Source: Loripinus fragilis
Lineage: Eukaryota > Mollusca > Bivalvia > Lucinida > Lucinidae
DNA length: 64,000 nucleotides
NCBI GenBank assembly: GCA_964019695.1
Contig: OZ026525.1
Coordinates: 88,125,779-88,189,778, forward strand
Reading direction: 5' to 3'
The notes below the pieces were generated by a model. It did no database searches. It was not told the DNA's origin and was given only the letters and a program-made list of their open reading frames with translations. Positions 41,022-53,699 of this stretch are shown here, piece after piece. Both the position numbers and the translations under genes were made by a program. Each line of letters begins with the position of its first letter. Positions within the stretch are counted from its first letter, which is position 1.

Positions 41022-44000
41022 CCTAAAGGGACTGCACTCTGCTATACTTACCTGTACTGCCATCATAACGCTATAAAGGGACTGTACTCTGCTACACTCA
41101 CCTGTACTGCCTTCAAAACGCTATAAAGGGACTGTACTCTACTGTACCCACCTGTACTGCCATCATAACACTATAAAGGGACTGCACTCTGCTATACTTA
41201 CTTGTACTGCCATCATTACGCTATAAAGGGACTGTACTCTGCTATAATTACCTGTACTGCCATCATTACGCTATAAAGGGACTGTACTCTGCTATACTTA
41301 CCTGTACTGCCATCATAACGCTATAAAGGGACTGTACTCTGCTATACTCACCTGTACTGCCATCATAACGCTATAAAGGGACTGTACTCTGCTATACTCA
41401 CCTGTACTGCCATCATTACGCTATAAAGGGTCTGTACTCTGCTATTCGCACCTGTACTGCCATCATAACGCTAAAAAGGGACTGTACTCTGCTATACCCA
41501 TCTGTACTGCCACCATAACACTATAAAGGGACTGTACTCTGCTATACCCACCTTTACTACCATATTAACGCTATAAAGGGACTGTACTCTGCTATACTCA
41601 CCTGTACTGCCATCATAACGCTATAAAGGGACTGCACTCTGCTATACTCACCTGCACTGCCATCATAACGCTATAAAGGGACTGCAGTCTGCTATACTTA
41701 CCTGTACTGCCATCATTACGCTAAAAAAAAGGACTGTACTCTGCTATACTCACCTGTACTACCATCATAACGCTATAAAGGGACTGCACTCTGCTATACT
41801 CATCTGTACTGCCATCATAACGCTATAAAGGGACTGCACTCTGCTATACTCACCTGTACTGCAATCATAACGCTATAAAGGGACTGCAATCTGTTATACT
41901 CACCTGTACTGCCATCATAACGCTATAAAGGGACTGCACTCTGCTATACTCGTCTGTACTGCCATCATAATGTTATAAAGGGACTTTACTCTGCTATACT
42001 CACCTGTACTGCCATCATAACGCTATAAAGGGACTGCACTCTGCTATACCCATCTGTTCTGCCATCATAACGCTATAAAGGGACTGCACTCTGCAATACC
42101 CACCTGTACTGCCATCATAACGCTATAAAGGGACTGTTCTTTGCTATACCCACCTGTACTGCCATCATAACGCTATAAAGGGACTGTACTCTGCTATACT
42201 CACCTGTACTGCCATCATAACGCTATAAAGGGACTGCACTCTGCTATACTCACCTGTACTGCCATCATAACGCTATAAAGGGACTGTACTCTGCTATACT
42301 CATCTGTACTGCCATCATAACGCTACAAAGGGACTGTACTCTGCTATACTAACATGTACTGCCATCATAACGCTATAAAGGGACTGCACTCTGCTATACT
42401 CACCTGTACTGCCATCATAACGCTATAAAGGGACTGTACTCTGCTATACCCCCCTGTACTGCCATCATAACGCTGTAAAGGGACTGTACTCTGATATACT
42501 CACCTGTACTGCCATCATAACGCTATAAAGGGACTGTACTCTACTATACTTAATTGTACTGCCATCATTACGATATAAAGGGACTGTACTCTGCTATTCT
42601 CACCTGTACTGCCATCATAACGCTATAAAGGGACTGCACTCTGCTATACTCACCTGTACTGCCATCATAACGCTATAAAGGAACTGCACTCTGCTATACT
42701 TACCTGTACTGCCATCATTACGCTAAAAAGGGACTGTACTCTGCTATACTCACCTGTACTGCCATCATAACGCTATAAAGGGACTGCACTCTGCTATACT
42801 TACCTGTACTGCCATCATAACGCTATAAAGGGACTGTTCTCTGCTATACCCACCTCTACTGCCATCATAACGCTATAAAGGGACTGTACTCTGCTATAAT
42901 CACCTGAAATGCCATCATAACGCTATAAAGGGACTGCACTCTGCTATACTCACCTGTACTGACATCATAACGCTATAAAGGGACTGTACTCTGCTATACT
43001 CACCTGCACTGCCATCATAACGATATAAAGGGACTGCACTCTGCTATACACACCTGTACTGCCATCATAACGCTATATAGGGACTGCACTCTGCTATACC
43101 CATCTGTTCTACCATCATAACGCTATAAAGGGACTGCACTCTGCAATACCCACCTGTACCGTCATCATAACGCTATAAAGGGACTGTTCTCTGCTATACT
43201 CACATGTACTGCCATCATAACGCTATAAAGGGACTGTACTCTGCTATGCTCACCTGTACTGCCATCATAACGCTATCAAGGGACTGCAATGCTAAACCGA
43301 CCTGTACTGGTTTCATAACGCTATAAAGGGACTGTACTCTGTTATACCCACCTATACTGCCATTATTACGCTATAAAGGGACTGTTCTCTGCTATACTCA
43401 CCTGTACTGCCATCATAACGCTATAAAGGGACTGCACTCTACTATACTCACCTGTACTGCCATCATAACGCTATAAAGGGACTGTTCTCTGCTATACCCA
43501 CCTCTACTGCCATCATAACGCTATAAAGGGACTGTACTCTGCTATAATCACCTGAACTGCCATCATAACGCTATTTAAGGAACTGCACTCTGCTATACTC
43601 ACCTGTACTGCCATCATAACGCTATAAAGGGACTGTTCTCTGCTATACTCACCTGTACTGCCATCATAACGCTATAAAGGGACTGCACTCTGCTATACAC
43701 ACCTATACTGCCATCATAACGCTATATAGGGACTGCACTCTGCTATACCCAACTGTACTGCCATCATAACGCTATAAAGGAACTGCACTCTGCTATAATC
43801 ACCTGAACTGCCATCATAACGCTATAAAGGGACTGCACTCTGCTATACTCACCTGTACTGCCATCTTAACGCTATAAAGGGACTGTACTCTGCTATACTC
43901 ACCTGTACTGCCATCATAACGCTATAAAGGGACTGTACTCTGCTATACTCACCTGTACTGCCATCATAACGCTACAAAGGGACTGTACTCTGCTATACTC

Positions 44001-47000
44001 ACATGTACTGCCATCATAACGCTATAAAGGGACTGCACTCTGCTATACTCACCTGTACTGCCATCATAACGCTATAAAGGGACTGTACTCTGCTATACCC
44101 ACCTGTACTGCCATCATAACGCTGTAAAGGGACCGTACTCTGATATACCCTCCTGTACTGCCATCATAACGCTATAAAGGGACTGCACTCTGCTATACAC
44201 ACCTATACTGCCATCATAACGCTATATAGGGACTGCACTCTGCTATACCCACCTGTACTGCCATCATAACGCTACAAAGGGACTGTACTCTGCTATACTC
44301 ACCTGTACTGCCATCATAACGCTATAAAGGGACTGTACTCTGCTATACCCACCTGTACTGCCATCATAACGCTGTAAAGGGACCGTACTCTGATATACCC
44401 TCCTGTACTGCCATCATAACTTTATAAAGGGACTTTACTCTGCTATACGCACCTGTACTGCCATCATAACGCTATAAAGGGACTGCACTCTGCTATACCC
44501 ATCTGTTCTGCCATCATAACGCTATAAAGGGACTGCACTCTGCAATACCCACCTGTACTGCCATCATAACGCTATAAAGGGACTGTTCTTTGCTATACCC
44601 ACCTGTACCCTGTACTGCCATTATAACGCTATAAAGGGACTGTACTCTGCTATACTCACCTGTACTGCCATCATAACGCTATAAAGGGACTGCACTCTGC
44701 TATACTCACCTGTACTGCCATCATAACGCTATAAAGGGACTGTACTCTGCTATACCCACCTGTACTGCCATCATAACGCTGTAAAGGGACTGTACTCTGA
44801 TATACTAACATGTACTGCCATCATAACGCTATAAAGGGACTGCACTCTGCTATACTCACCTGTACTGCCATCATAACGCTATAAAGGGACTGTACTCTGC
44901 TATACCCACCTGTACTGCCATCATAACGCTGTAAAGGGACTGTACTCTGATATACTCACCTGTACTGCCATCATAACGCTATAAAGGGACTGTACTCTGC
45001 TATACTTAATTGTACTGCCATCATTACGATATAAAGGGACTGTACTCTGCTATACTCACCTGTACTGCCATCATAACGCTATAAAGGGACTGCACTCTGC
45101 TATACTCACCTGTACTGCCATCATAACGCTATAAAGGGACTGCACTCTGCTATACTCACCTGTACTGCCATCATAACGCTATAAAGGGACTGTACTCTGC
45201 TATACCCACCTGTACTGCCATCATAACGCTGTAAAGGGACTGTACTCTGATATACTAAAATGTACTGCCATCATAACGCTATAAAGGGACTGCACTCTGC
45301 TATACTCACCTGTACTGCCATCATAACGCTATAAAGGGACTGTACTCTGCTATACCCACCTGTACTGCCATCATAACGCTATAAAGGGACTGTACTCTGC
45401 TATACTCACCTGTACTGCCATCATAACGCTATAAAGGGACTGCACTCTGCTATACTCACCTGTACTGCCATCATAACGCTATAAAGGGACTGTACTCTGC
45501 TATACCCACCTGTACTGCCATCATAACGCTGTAAAGGGACTGTACTCTGATATACTAACATGTACTGCCATCATAACGCTATAAAGGGACTGCACTCTGC
45601 TATACTCACCTGTACTGCCATCATAACGCTATAAAGGGACTGTACTCTGCTATACCCACCTGTACTGCCATCATAACGCTGTAAAGGGACTGTACTCTGA
45701 TATACTCACCTGTACTGCCATCATAACGCTATAAAGGGACTGTACTCTGATATACTTAATTGTACTGCCATCATTACGATATAAAGGGACTGTACTCTGC
45801 TATACTCACCTGTACTGCCATCATAACGCTATAAAGGGACTGCACTCTGCTATACTCACCTGTACTGCCATCATAACGCTATAAAGGGACTGTACTCTGC
45901 TATACTCACCTGTACTGCCATCATAACGATATAAAGGGACTGCACTCTGCTATACACACCTGTACTGCCATCATAACGCTATATAGGGACTGCACTCTGC
46001 TATACCCATCTGTTCTACCATCATAACGCTATAAAGGGACTGCACTCTGCAATACCCACCTGTACCGTCATCATAACGCTATAAAGGGACTGTTCTCTGC
46101 TATACTCACATGTACTGCCATCATAACGCTATAAAGGGACTGTACTCTGCTATACTCACCTGTACTGCCATCATAACGCTATCAAGGGACTGCAATGCTA
46201 AACCGACCTGTACTGGTTTCATAACGCTATAAAGGGACTGTACTCTGTTATACCCACCTATACTGCCATTATTACGCTATAAAGGGACTGTACTCTGCTA
46301 TACTCACCTTTACTGCCATCATAACGCTATAAAGGGACTGCACTCTACTATACTCACCTGTACTGCCATCATAACGCTATAAAGGGACTGTTCTCTGCTA
46401 TACCCACCTCTACTGCCATCATAACGCTATAAAGGGACTGTACTCTGCTATAATCACCTGAACTGCCATCATAACGCTATAAAGGAACTGCACTCTGCTA
46501 TACTCACCTGTACTGCCATCATAACGCTATAAAGGGACTGTTCTCTGCTATACTCACCTGTACTGCCATCATAACGCTATAAAGGGACTGCACTCTGCTA
46601 TACACACCTATACTGCCATCATAACGCTATATAGGGACTGCACTCTGCTATACCCAACTGTACTGCCATCATAACGCTATAAAGGAACTGCACTCTGCTA
46701 TAATCACCTGAACTGCCATCATAACGCTATAAAGGGACTGCACTCTGCTATACTCACCTGTACTGCCATCATAACGCTATAAAGGGACTGTACTCTGCTA
46801 TACTCACCTGTACTGCCATCATAACGCTATAAAGGGACTGTACTCTGCTATACTCACCTGTAATGCCACCATAACGCTATAAAGGGACTGCACTCTGCTA
46901 TACTCACCTGTACTGCCATCATAACGCTATAAAGGGACTGTACTCTGCTATACCCACCTGTACTGCCATCATAACGCTGTAAAGGGACCGTACTCTGATA

Positions 47001-49427
47001 TACCCTCCTGTACTGCCATCATAACGCTATAAAGGGACTGCACTCTGCTATACACACCTATACTGCCATCATAACGCTATATAGGGACTGCACTCTGCTA
47101 TACCCACCTGTACTGCCATCATAACACTATAAAGGAACTGCACTCTGCTATACTCACCTGTACTGCCATCATAACGCTACAAAGGGACTGTACTCTGCTA
47201 TACTCACATGCACTGCCATCATAACGCTATAAAGGGACTGCACTCTGCTATACTCACCTGTACTGCCATCATAACGCTTTAAAGGGACTGTACTCTGCTA
47301 TACCCACCTGTACTGCCATCATAACGCTGTAAAGGGACCGTACTCTGATATACCCTCCTGTACTGCCATCATAACGCTATAAAGGGACTGCACTCTGCTA
47401 TACTCACCTGTACTGCCATCATAACGCTATAAAGGGACTGTACTCTGCTATACTCACCTGTACTGCCATCATAACGCTATAAAGGGACTGCACTCTGCTA
47501 TACTCATCTGTACTGCCATCATAACGCTATAAAGCGACTGTACTCTGCTATACTAACCTGTACTGCCATCATAACGCTATAAAGGGACTGCACTCTGCTA
47601 TACCCATCTGTTCTGTCATCATAACGCTATTAAGGGACTGCACTCTGCAATACCCACCTGTACCGCCATCATAACGCTATAAAGGGAATGTTCTCTGCTA
47701 TAATCACCTGTACTGCCATCATAACGCTATAAAGGGACTTTACTCTGCTATACCCACCTGTATTGCCATCATAACGCTGTAAAGGGACTGTACTCTGATA
47801 TACTCACCTGTACTGCCATCATAACGCTATAAAGGGACTGCACTCTGCTATACCCACCTGTACTGCCATCATAACGCCAAAAAGGGACTGCACTCTGCTA
47901 TACTCTCCTGTACTGCCATCATAACGCTATAAAGGGACTGCACTCTGCTATACTCTCCTGTACTGCCATCATAACGCTATAAAGGGACTGTACTCTGGTT
48001 ACTCATCGTTACAGCCATCATAACGCTTTGAAGTGACTGCACTCTGCTATACCCACCTGTACTGCCATCATAATGCCAAAAAGGGACTGCACTCTGCTAT
48101 ACCCATCTGTACTGCCCTCATAACGCTATAAAGGGACGGCACTCTGCTATACTCTCCTGTACTGCCATCATAACGCTATAAAGGGACTGCAATCTGCTAT
48201 ACCCACCTGTACTGCCATCATAACGCTATAAAGGGACTGTACTCTGCTATACCCACCTGTACTGCCATCATAACGCTATAAAAGGGTGTACTCTACTGTA
48301 CCCACCTCTACTGCCATCATAACGCTATAAAGGGACTGCACTCTGCTATACTCACCTGTACTGCCATTATTACGCTATAAAGGGACTGCACTCTGCTAAA
48401 CTCACCTCTACTGTCATCATAACGCTATAAAGGGACTGTACTCTGCTATACTCAACTGTACTGCCTTCATAACGCTATAAAGATACTGTACTATGCTATA
48501 CTCACCTGTACTGCCATCATTGCGCTATAAAGGGACTGTACTCTGCTATACTCACCTGTAACGCCATCATTACGCTATAGAGGGACTGTACTCTGCTATA
48601 CTCACCTGTACTGCCATCATAACGCTATAAAGGGACTGTACTCTGCTATTCTCACCAGCACTGCCATCATAACGCTATAAAGAGATTGTACTCTGCTATA
48701 CTCTCCTGTACTGCCATCATATCACTATAAAGGGACTGCACTCTGCTATACTCACCTGTACTGCCATCATAACGCTATAAAGAGACTGTACTCTGCTATA
48801 CTCTCCTGTACTGCCATCATAACGCTATAAAGAGACTGTACTCTGCTATACTCTCCTGTACTGCCATCATATCACTATAAAGGGACTGTACTCTGCTATA
48901 CTCTCCTGTACTGCCATCATAACGCTATAAAGAGACTGTACTCTGCTATACTCTCCTGTACTGCCATCATATCACTATAAAGGGACTGAACTCTGCTATA
49001 CTCTCCTGTACTGCCATCATAACGCTATAAAGAGACTGTACTCTGCTATACTCTCCTGTACTGCCATCATAACGCTATAAAGAGACTGTACTCTGCTATA
49101 CTCTCCTGTACTGCCATCATATCACTATAAAGGGACTGTACTCTGCTATACTCACCTGTACTGCCATCATAACGCTATAAAGGGACTGTACTCTGCTATA
49201 CTGTCCTGTACTGCCATCATATCACTATAAAGGGACTGTACTCTGCTATACTCTCCTGTACTGCCATCATATCACTATAAAGGGACTGTACTCTGCTATA
49301 CTCTCCTGTACTGCCATCATAACGCTATAAAGAGACTGTACTCTGCTATACTCTCCTGTACTGCCATCATATCACTATAAAGGGACTGTACTCTGCTATA
49401 CTCTCCTGTAAAACCATCATACTACTA
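41022..49427 (-). repeat. 50-bp satellite array, left part (~168 copies)
   Basis: The plus-strand unit has the landmarks ATAAAGGGACTG, 'tactctgctatact', CACCTGTACTGCCATCAT and AACGCT. In gene sense (minus) each unit contains GATGGCAGTACAGGTGAGTA, i.e. a CAG|GTGAGTA splice donor. Variants: CTTACCT (donor GTAAGT), CCCACCT (GTGGGT) and CTCTCCT (GT lost); the last is frequent at 48660-49420. Higher-order copies with a 2.9-kb period are visible. There are no leading pyrimidine tracts, so the AG|GT is not a good acceptor. Confidence 0.96.
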
Positions 49428-49429
49428 TA

Positions 49430-51317
49430 CAGCTGCTTTCCAAAATTTTATAGATAGCGATTTTTGTCATAATTATTTACATACCCTATACTTGTTTGCG
49501 TGTTTGTTATAAGCATATGCTTTGTTTGATGTATGATTTTTTTTTCTGCAACTACAAGATCGATATATCTAGTTATAGTGAGTAACAATATTGATTGTTC
49601 TTGGAGATTTTTTGTATCAAGTTTTAACTTCTGAAAAAGTTGATTATATTTATAGTAAATCAAAATTGCTTATCAAAACTCTATTTCAAATTAAGGGCTA
49701 ATAAGGAGAGCAGCATAGAACACTGTGGTGGTCATCTATAATGTCATGTGTACCAAGCATTGTGAATATACTTTGAGAATTGAAACTATTGAGTGTATCA
49801 TCAATTAATCACTTGATTGACTTGGGTGTATGGTAGCGTGGTAGCTCAGTGGTTAGGCACTTGCCTCTGGTGCTAGAGGTCCCAGGTTCAATTCCCGCTC
49901 GCGGCGAGAAAAATTTCGGTGTCCGAACACGCTTTCTCTAGTGTCATTTGCAGGGATGACACTAGATAAGTGCATCGTCCTTCGGATTGGGACGTTAACT
50001 GGATGTCCCCTGTGCAGGGAAAGTCACCCCCTGTGCAGGTTAAAGAACCCTACGGTAATTTCGATATGGTTACTTGTAGGCTTTCATCCTGCAACCTGGA
50101 GTGTACAAAGTACACCTGCCGATAATACTCGAAAGAGGGTCTGGCAGTATATAGAGAAAGTATGTGCACTAGCGGGTTGTAAAAAAATTTATACCTTAAC
50201 AAAATGACCTTTAAAATATATTTTAAGCGCATTTTTTGGATGTTCAAAATTGATGCTACATAGCAAGTGCCCTTTATTAGGTAAAATACCAAAAAGAAAG
50301 TACTGTCAAACAGTTAGAATGGACCAAGTGGGTTTGAAATTGTATTAAGATTGGGAAATGTCATCTTTTAAGATGAATCCACACTCCAAACCTATTCTCA
50401 TTGAAAACCCAGAATGTCTGGCATCTGAAACACGAACATGTTTATCCACATATCCACAGTATATTGATTGGTGTGTAATAAATCCACTGGAAGTCATAGA
50501 TAGGGGGCTATCTCATGACTTTTTAAGGGGTCCCCCAACTAAAGCTTGTAAATGAAACAATCACTAGTATATCAAGAGATAGCCCCCTATCTACGACTCC
50601 CAGTGGATTTTTTACACACCAATCAATGTACTGTGGATAAACATGTTCGTGTTTCAGATGCCATACATTCTGGGTTTTCGATGAGAATAGGTTAGGAGTG
50701 TGAATTCATCTTAAAAGATGTCATTTCCCTATCTTAATGCAATTTCAAACCCACTTGGTCCATTCTAACTGTTTAGCAGTACTTTCTTTTTGGTCTTTTA
50801 CCTAATAAAGGGCACTTACTATGTAGCATCAATTTTGAACATCCAAAAATGCGCTTAAAATATCTTTTAAAGATCATTTTGTTAAGGTATAAAATTTTTA
50901 CAACCCGCAAGTGCACATGCACCCAAGTCAATCAAGTGATTAATTGTTGATATACTCGATAGTTTCAATTCTCAAAGTATATTCACAATGCTTGGTACAC
51001 ATGACATTATAGATGACCACCACAGTGTTCTTTGCTGCTCTCCTTATTAGCCCTTAATTTGAAATAGAGTTTTGATAAGCAACTTTGATTTACTATAAAT
51101 ATCATCAACTTTTTCAGAAGCTAAAACTTGATACAAAACGTCTCCAAGAACAATCAATATTGTTACTCACTGTAACTAGATATATCGTTCGTGTATTGGC
51201 AGAAAAAAATCATACATCAAACAAAGCATATGCTTACAACAAACACGTAAACAAGTATAGGGTATGTAAATAATTATGACAAAAATCGCTATCTATAAAA
51301 ATTTTGGAAAGCAGCTG
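49430..51317. mobile_element. 1.9-kb foldback element, TA target-site duplication
   Basis: The left terminus is CAGCTGCTTTCCAAAATTTT and the right terminus its inverse; host TA is duplicated at 49428-49429 and 51318-51319. The arms (about 49430-50512 without the SINE, and about 50575-51317) are about 745-760 bp each and roughly 90% complementary, leaving a loop of about 60 bp near 50513-50574. The TA target suggests mobilisation by a Tc1/mariner-type transposase, but none is encoded. It is inserted in a satellite unit at 'actactaTAaaggg', a variant also present near 52410. Confidence 0.9.
49833..50159 (+). mobile_element. tRNA-derived SINE inside the foldback left arm
   Basis: It starts GTAGCGTGGTAGCTCAGTGG (A-box), B-box 'aggttcaattcc', then a conserved central region 'gtccttcggattgggacgttaactgg.tgtcccctgtgcagg..gttaaagaaccc' typical of marine-invertebrate SINEs. 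GTATG flanks both sides (49828-49832 and 50160-50164). It is missing from the right arm, which proves it inserted after the foldback was formed. The open frame 49941-50207 belongs to it. It is a different family from the 25359 SINE. Confidence 0.9.
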
Positions 51318-51319
51318 TA

Positions 51320-53058
51320 AAGGGACTGCACTCTGCTATACTCACCTGTACTGCCATCATAACGCTATAAAGAGACTGTACTCTGCTATACTCTCCTGTA
51401 CTGCCATCATTACGCTATAAAGGGACTGTACTCTGCTATACTTACCTGTACTGCCATCATAACGCTATAAAGGGGTTGTACTCTGCTATTCTCACCTGTA
51501 CTGCCATCATAACGCTATAAAGGTACTGCACTGTGCTATACTCACCTGTACTGCCATCATAACGCTATAAAGGGACTGCACTCTGCTATACTCACCTGTA
51601 CTGCCATCATAACGCTACAAAGGGACTGCACTCTGCTATACTCACCTGTACTGCCATCATTACGCTATAAAGGGACTGTACTCTACTATACTCACCTGTA
51701 CTGCCTTCATAACGCTATAAAGGGACTGTACTCTGCTATACTCACTTGTACTGCCTTCATAACGCTATAAAGATACTGTACTATGCTATACTCTTCTGTA
51801 CTGCCATCATTACGCTAAAAAGGGACTGTACTCTGCTATTCTCATTTGTACTGCCATCATTACGCTATAAAGGGACTGTACTCTGCTATACTCACCTGTA
51901 CTGCCATCATTACGCTATAAAGGGACTGTACTCTGCTATACTTACCTGTACTGCCATCATAACGCTATAAAGGGACTGTACTCTGCTATTCTCACCTGTA
52001 CTGCCATCATAACGCTATAAAGAGACTGTACTCTGCTATACTCTCCTGTACTGCCATCATAACGCTATAAAGGGACTGCACTCTGCTATACTCACCTGTA
52101 CTGCCATCATTACGCTATAAAGGGACTGTACTCTGCCATACTCACCTGTAACGCCATCATTACGCTATAGAGGGACTGTACTCTGCTATATTCACCTGTA
52201 CTGCCATCATAACGCTATAAAGGGACTGTTCTCTGCTATTCTCACCAGCACTGCCATCATAACGCTATAAAGAGACTGTACTCTGCTATACTCTCCTGTA
52301 CTGCCATCATATCACTATAAAGGGACTGCACTCTGCTATACTCACCTGTACTGCCATCATAACGCTATAAAGAGACTGTACTCTGCTATACTCTCCTGTA
52401 CTGCCATCATACTACTATAAAGGGACTGTACTCTGCTATTCTCATTTGTACTGCCATCATTACGCTATAAAGGGACTGTACTCTGCTATACTCACCTGTA
52501 CTGCCATCATTACGCTATAAAGGGACTGTACTCTGCTATACTTACCTGTACTGCCATCATAACACTATAAAGGGTCTGCACTCTGCTATACTCACCTGTA
52601 CTGCCATCATAACGCTATAAAGGGACTGCACTCTGCTATACTCACCTGTACTGCCATCATAACGCTATAAAGGGACTGTACTCTGCTATACTCACCTGTA
52701 TTGCCTTCATAACACTATAAAGGGACTGCACTCTGCTGTACTCTCCTGTACTGCCATCATAACGCTATAAAGGGACTGTACTCTGCTATACTTACCTGTA
52801 CTGCCATCATAACGCTATAAAGGGACTGCACTCTGCTATACTCATCTGTACTGCCATCATAACGCTATAAAGGGACTGTACCCTGCTATACTCACCTGTA
52901 TTGCCATCATTACGCTATAAAGGGACTGCACTCTGCTATACTCACCTGTACTGCCATCATAACGCTATAAAGGGACTGCACTCTGCTATACTCTCCTGTA
53001 CTGCCATCATAACGCTATAAAGGGACTGAACTCTGCTATACTCACCTCTACTGCCATC
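51320..53058 (-). repeat. 50-bp satellite array, right part (~35 copies), ending in the exon
   Basis: The same unit as 41022-49427. The last, partial unit ends at 53058, 13 bases inside the carbonic anhydrase exon, and supplies its splice donor. Units here alternate between donor-bearing (CTCACCT, CTTACCT) and donor-less (CTCTCCT) forms. Confidence 0.96.
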
Positions 53059-53219
53059 GTTTCTTGCACGACCTGTCATGTTTCTGTCATAGTTGGTAAA
53101 GACCATGTCTTTCAGGTATTTATCATATTTCCTTCCCGACGCCTTGGGGATATCAATAGGAGACTGGTCCCGCTTACTGTCTGAACAGCCCTCGTACTTC
53201 TTACCCCAATATTTTGGCC
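53046..53219 (-). CDS. Alpha-carbonic anhydrase-like gene, N-proximal exon
   Basis: A 174-bp exon, phase 1 in and out. The minus-strand acceptor is TTTATATTCGTTGTAG and the donor AGAG|GTGAGT. It encodes P-K-Y-W-G, E-G-C-S-D-S, D-Q-S-P-I-D-I, M-V-F-T-N-Y-D and A-R-N-D-G-S-R. W-G, the Cys and Q-S-P-I-D-I are the family's N-terminal landmarks. The usual N-N-G-H at the end (His64 of human CA II, the proton shuttle) reads N-D-G-S. The last 13 bases are satellite sequence. An upstream exon with start codon and signal peptide is expected to the right (over 53220) but was not found; the Met at 53238 lies in the likely intron and is not preferred as start. Confidence 0.9.
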
Positions 53220-53239
53220 CTACAACGAATATAAACATT

Positions 53240-53699
53240 CTAAGCTATAAAACACATATCAATCCCCATGAGACACAACATGCAATGATAACATCGTACG
53301 GGAGATCATGTAACGTCATCACGACAAGTGACGACGTCGATGCAACGTCTTTAGAATCCGAAGTTTTGTTGTGCGAACATGTATGGAAATATTTTCACAT
53401 ATTCATCAATTTTCTAAACAAAGCGATATGACGTCGTATCTAGATATACATGTACAAGTTGAAGCTGGTGTACGGTTTGTGCGCCTGTTGGGAACATTAC
53501 CCATGACTGATAACGACAGGATTGTATAAACACACAAAAATTAAAAACAAAAAGTAAAAATAAAACCTGCAATTTCTAACTTGTAGCACGTACTCGTACT
53601 GTAACTGAGACATTTGACATAATACATTGGTATATCCATGATCATTGATGCTGCAAGAAACACAGAGGGCTTTGTTGAACCGTAAATTTCACATTTCGC
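53240..53699. other. Anonymous intronic or upstream sequence
   Basis: No exon or repeat recognised. The plus-strand frame 53093-53431 is mostly the shadow of the exon and its flank. Confidence 0.4.

Noticed and set aside
49833..49910. Possible functional tRNA gene (good A- and B-boxes)
   Set aside because: It is the head of a SINE with target-site duplications, and acceptor arms do not pair.
49941..50207. 88-codon frame
   Set aside because: Lies within a SINE and crosses its boundary.
41022..53058. Regular repeats resembling a CRISPR array
   Set aside because: The whole 50-bp unit is repeated with no unique spacers, and the context is eukaryotic; this is a satellite.
53166..53238. Met at 53238 as the start of the carbonic anhydrase protein
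   Set aside because: The preceding TTCGTTGTAG is a good acceptor and the family needs a signal peptide exon upstream; the frame before it is short.
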